Assembly (NCBI GenBank): GCA_021805485.1
Contig: JAJZFF010000157.1
Span: 1 to 7,728 of the forward strand
DNA: 7,728 bases
Direction of reading: 5' to 3'
Origin: Pseudomonadota bacterium
GTDB lineage: Bacteria; Pseudomonadota; Alphaproteobacteria; Acetobacterales; Acetobacteraceae
In this document: one piece after another, positions 6,148-7,728 of the stretch
Numbering within the stretch: the stretch's first letter is position 1
How the letters are laid out: the number at the start of each line of letters is the position of its first letter
Translations under genes and position numbers: made by a program
The notes under the pieces: model-generated
The model's database searches: none
Told to the model about the DNA's origin: nothing
Seen by the model: only the letters and a program-made list of their open reading frames with translations

Positions 6148-7728
<1,581 letters not shown>

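Overview
The window is a GC-rich stretch of chromosome-like DNA with long codon-biased genes and many antisense shadow frames. The set of Gram-negative envelope genes (a type II secretion secretin and pseudopilins, a lytic transglycosylase, an exported phosphoesterase and an MsbA-like ABC exporter) points to a Gram-negative proteobacterium. An alphaproteobacterium, perhaps of the Acetobacteraceae, is my guess from protein flavour and base composition, not a demonstrated assignment.

Layout. Positions 2-2128 (+) carry most of the outer-membrane secretin GspD; its beginning lies before the window. Two bases later comes gspK (2131-2928, +), the tip minor pseudopilin. Convergent to it, with stop codons only 7 bp apart, is gspG (2936-3373, -), the major pseudopilin. 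An 80-bp divergent spacer separates gspG from a small lytic transglycosylase gene (3454-3852, +). A 90-bp spacer of about 43% GC follows, carrying a likely promoter and a good ribosome binding site for a large secreted phosphoesterase of the acid phosphatase/phospholipase C family (3943-6000, +). A 147-bp convergent intergenic region (6001-6147) holds a perfect GC-rich hairpin and a perfect 15-bp tandem duplication. The rest (6148-7728, -) is an ABC exporter half-transporter whose N-terminus lies beyond the window.

How it fits together. GspG and GspK would be processed by a prepilin peptidase (not seen here) and assembled into the periplasmic pseudopilus that pushes folded proteins through the GspD channel. 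The transglycosylase could open peptidoglycan for the machine, and the Sec-exported phosphoesterase is a plausible cargo; both links are inferred from position only. No gspC, E, F, H, I, J, L or M is visible, and the D-K / inverted-G order differs from the classical C-to-M operon. Nothing here amounts to a clearly new system. The most interesting points are the rearranged T2SS locus with an adjacent transglycosylase that lacks an evident signal peptide, and the neighbouring candidate cargo.
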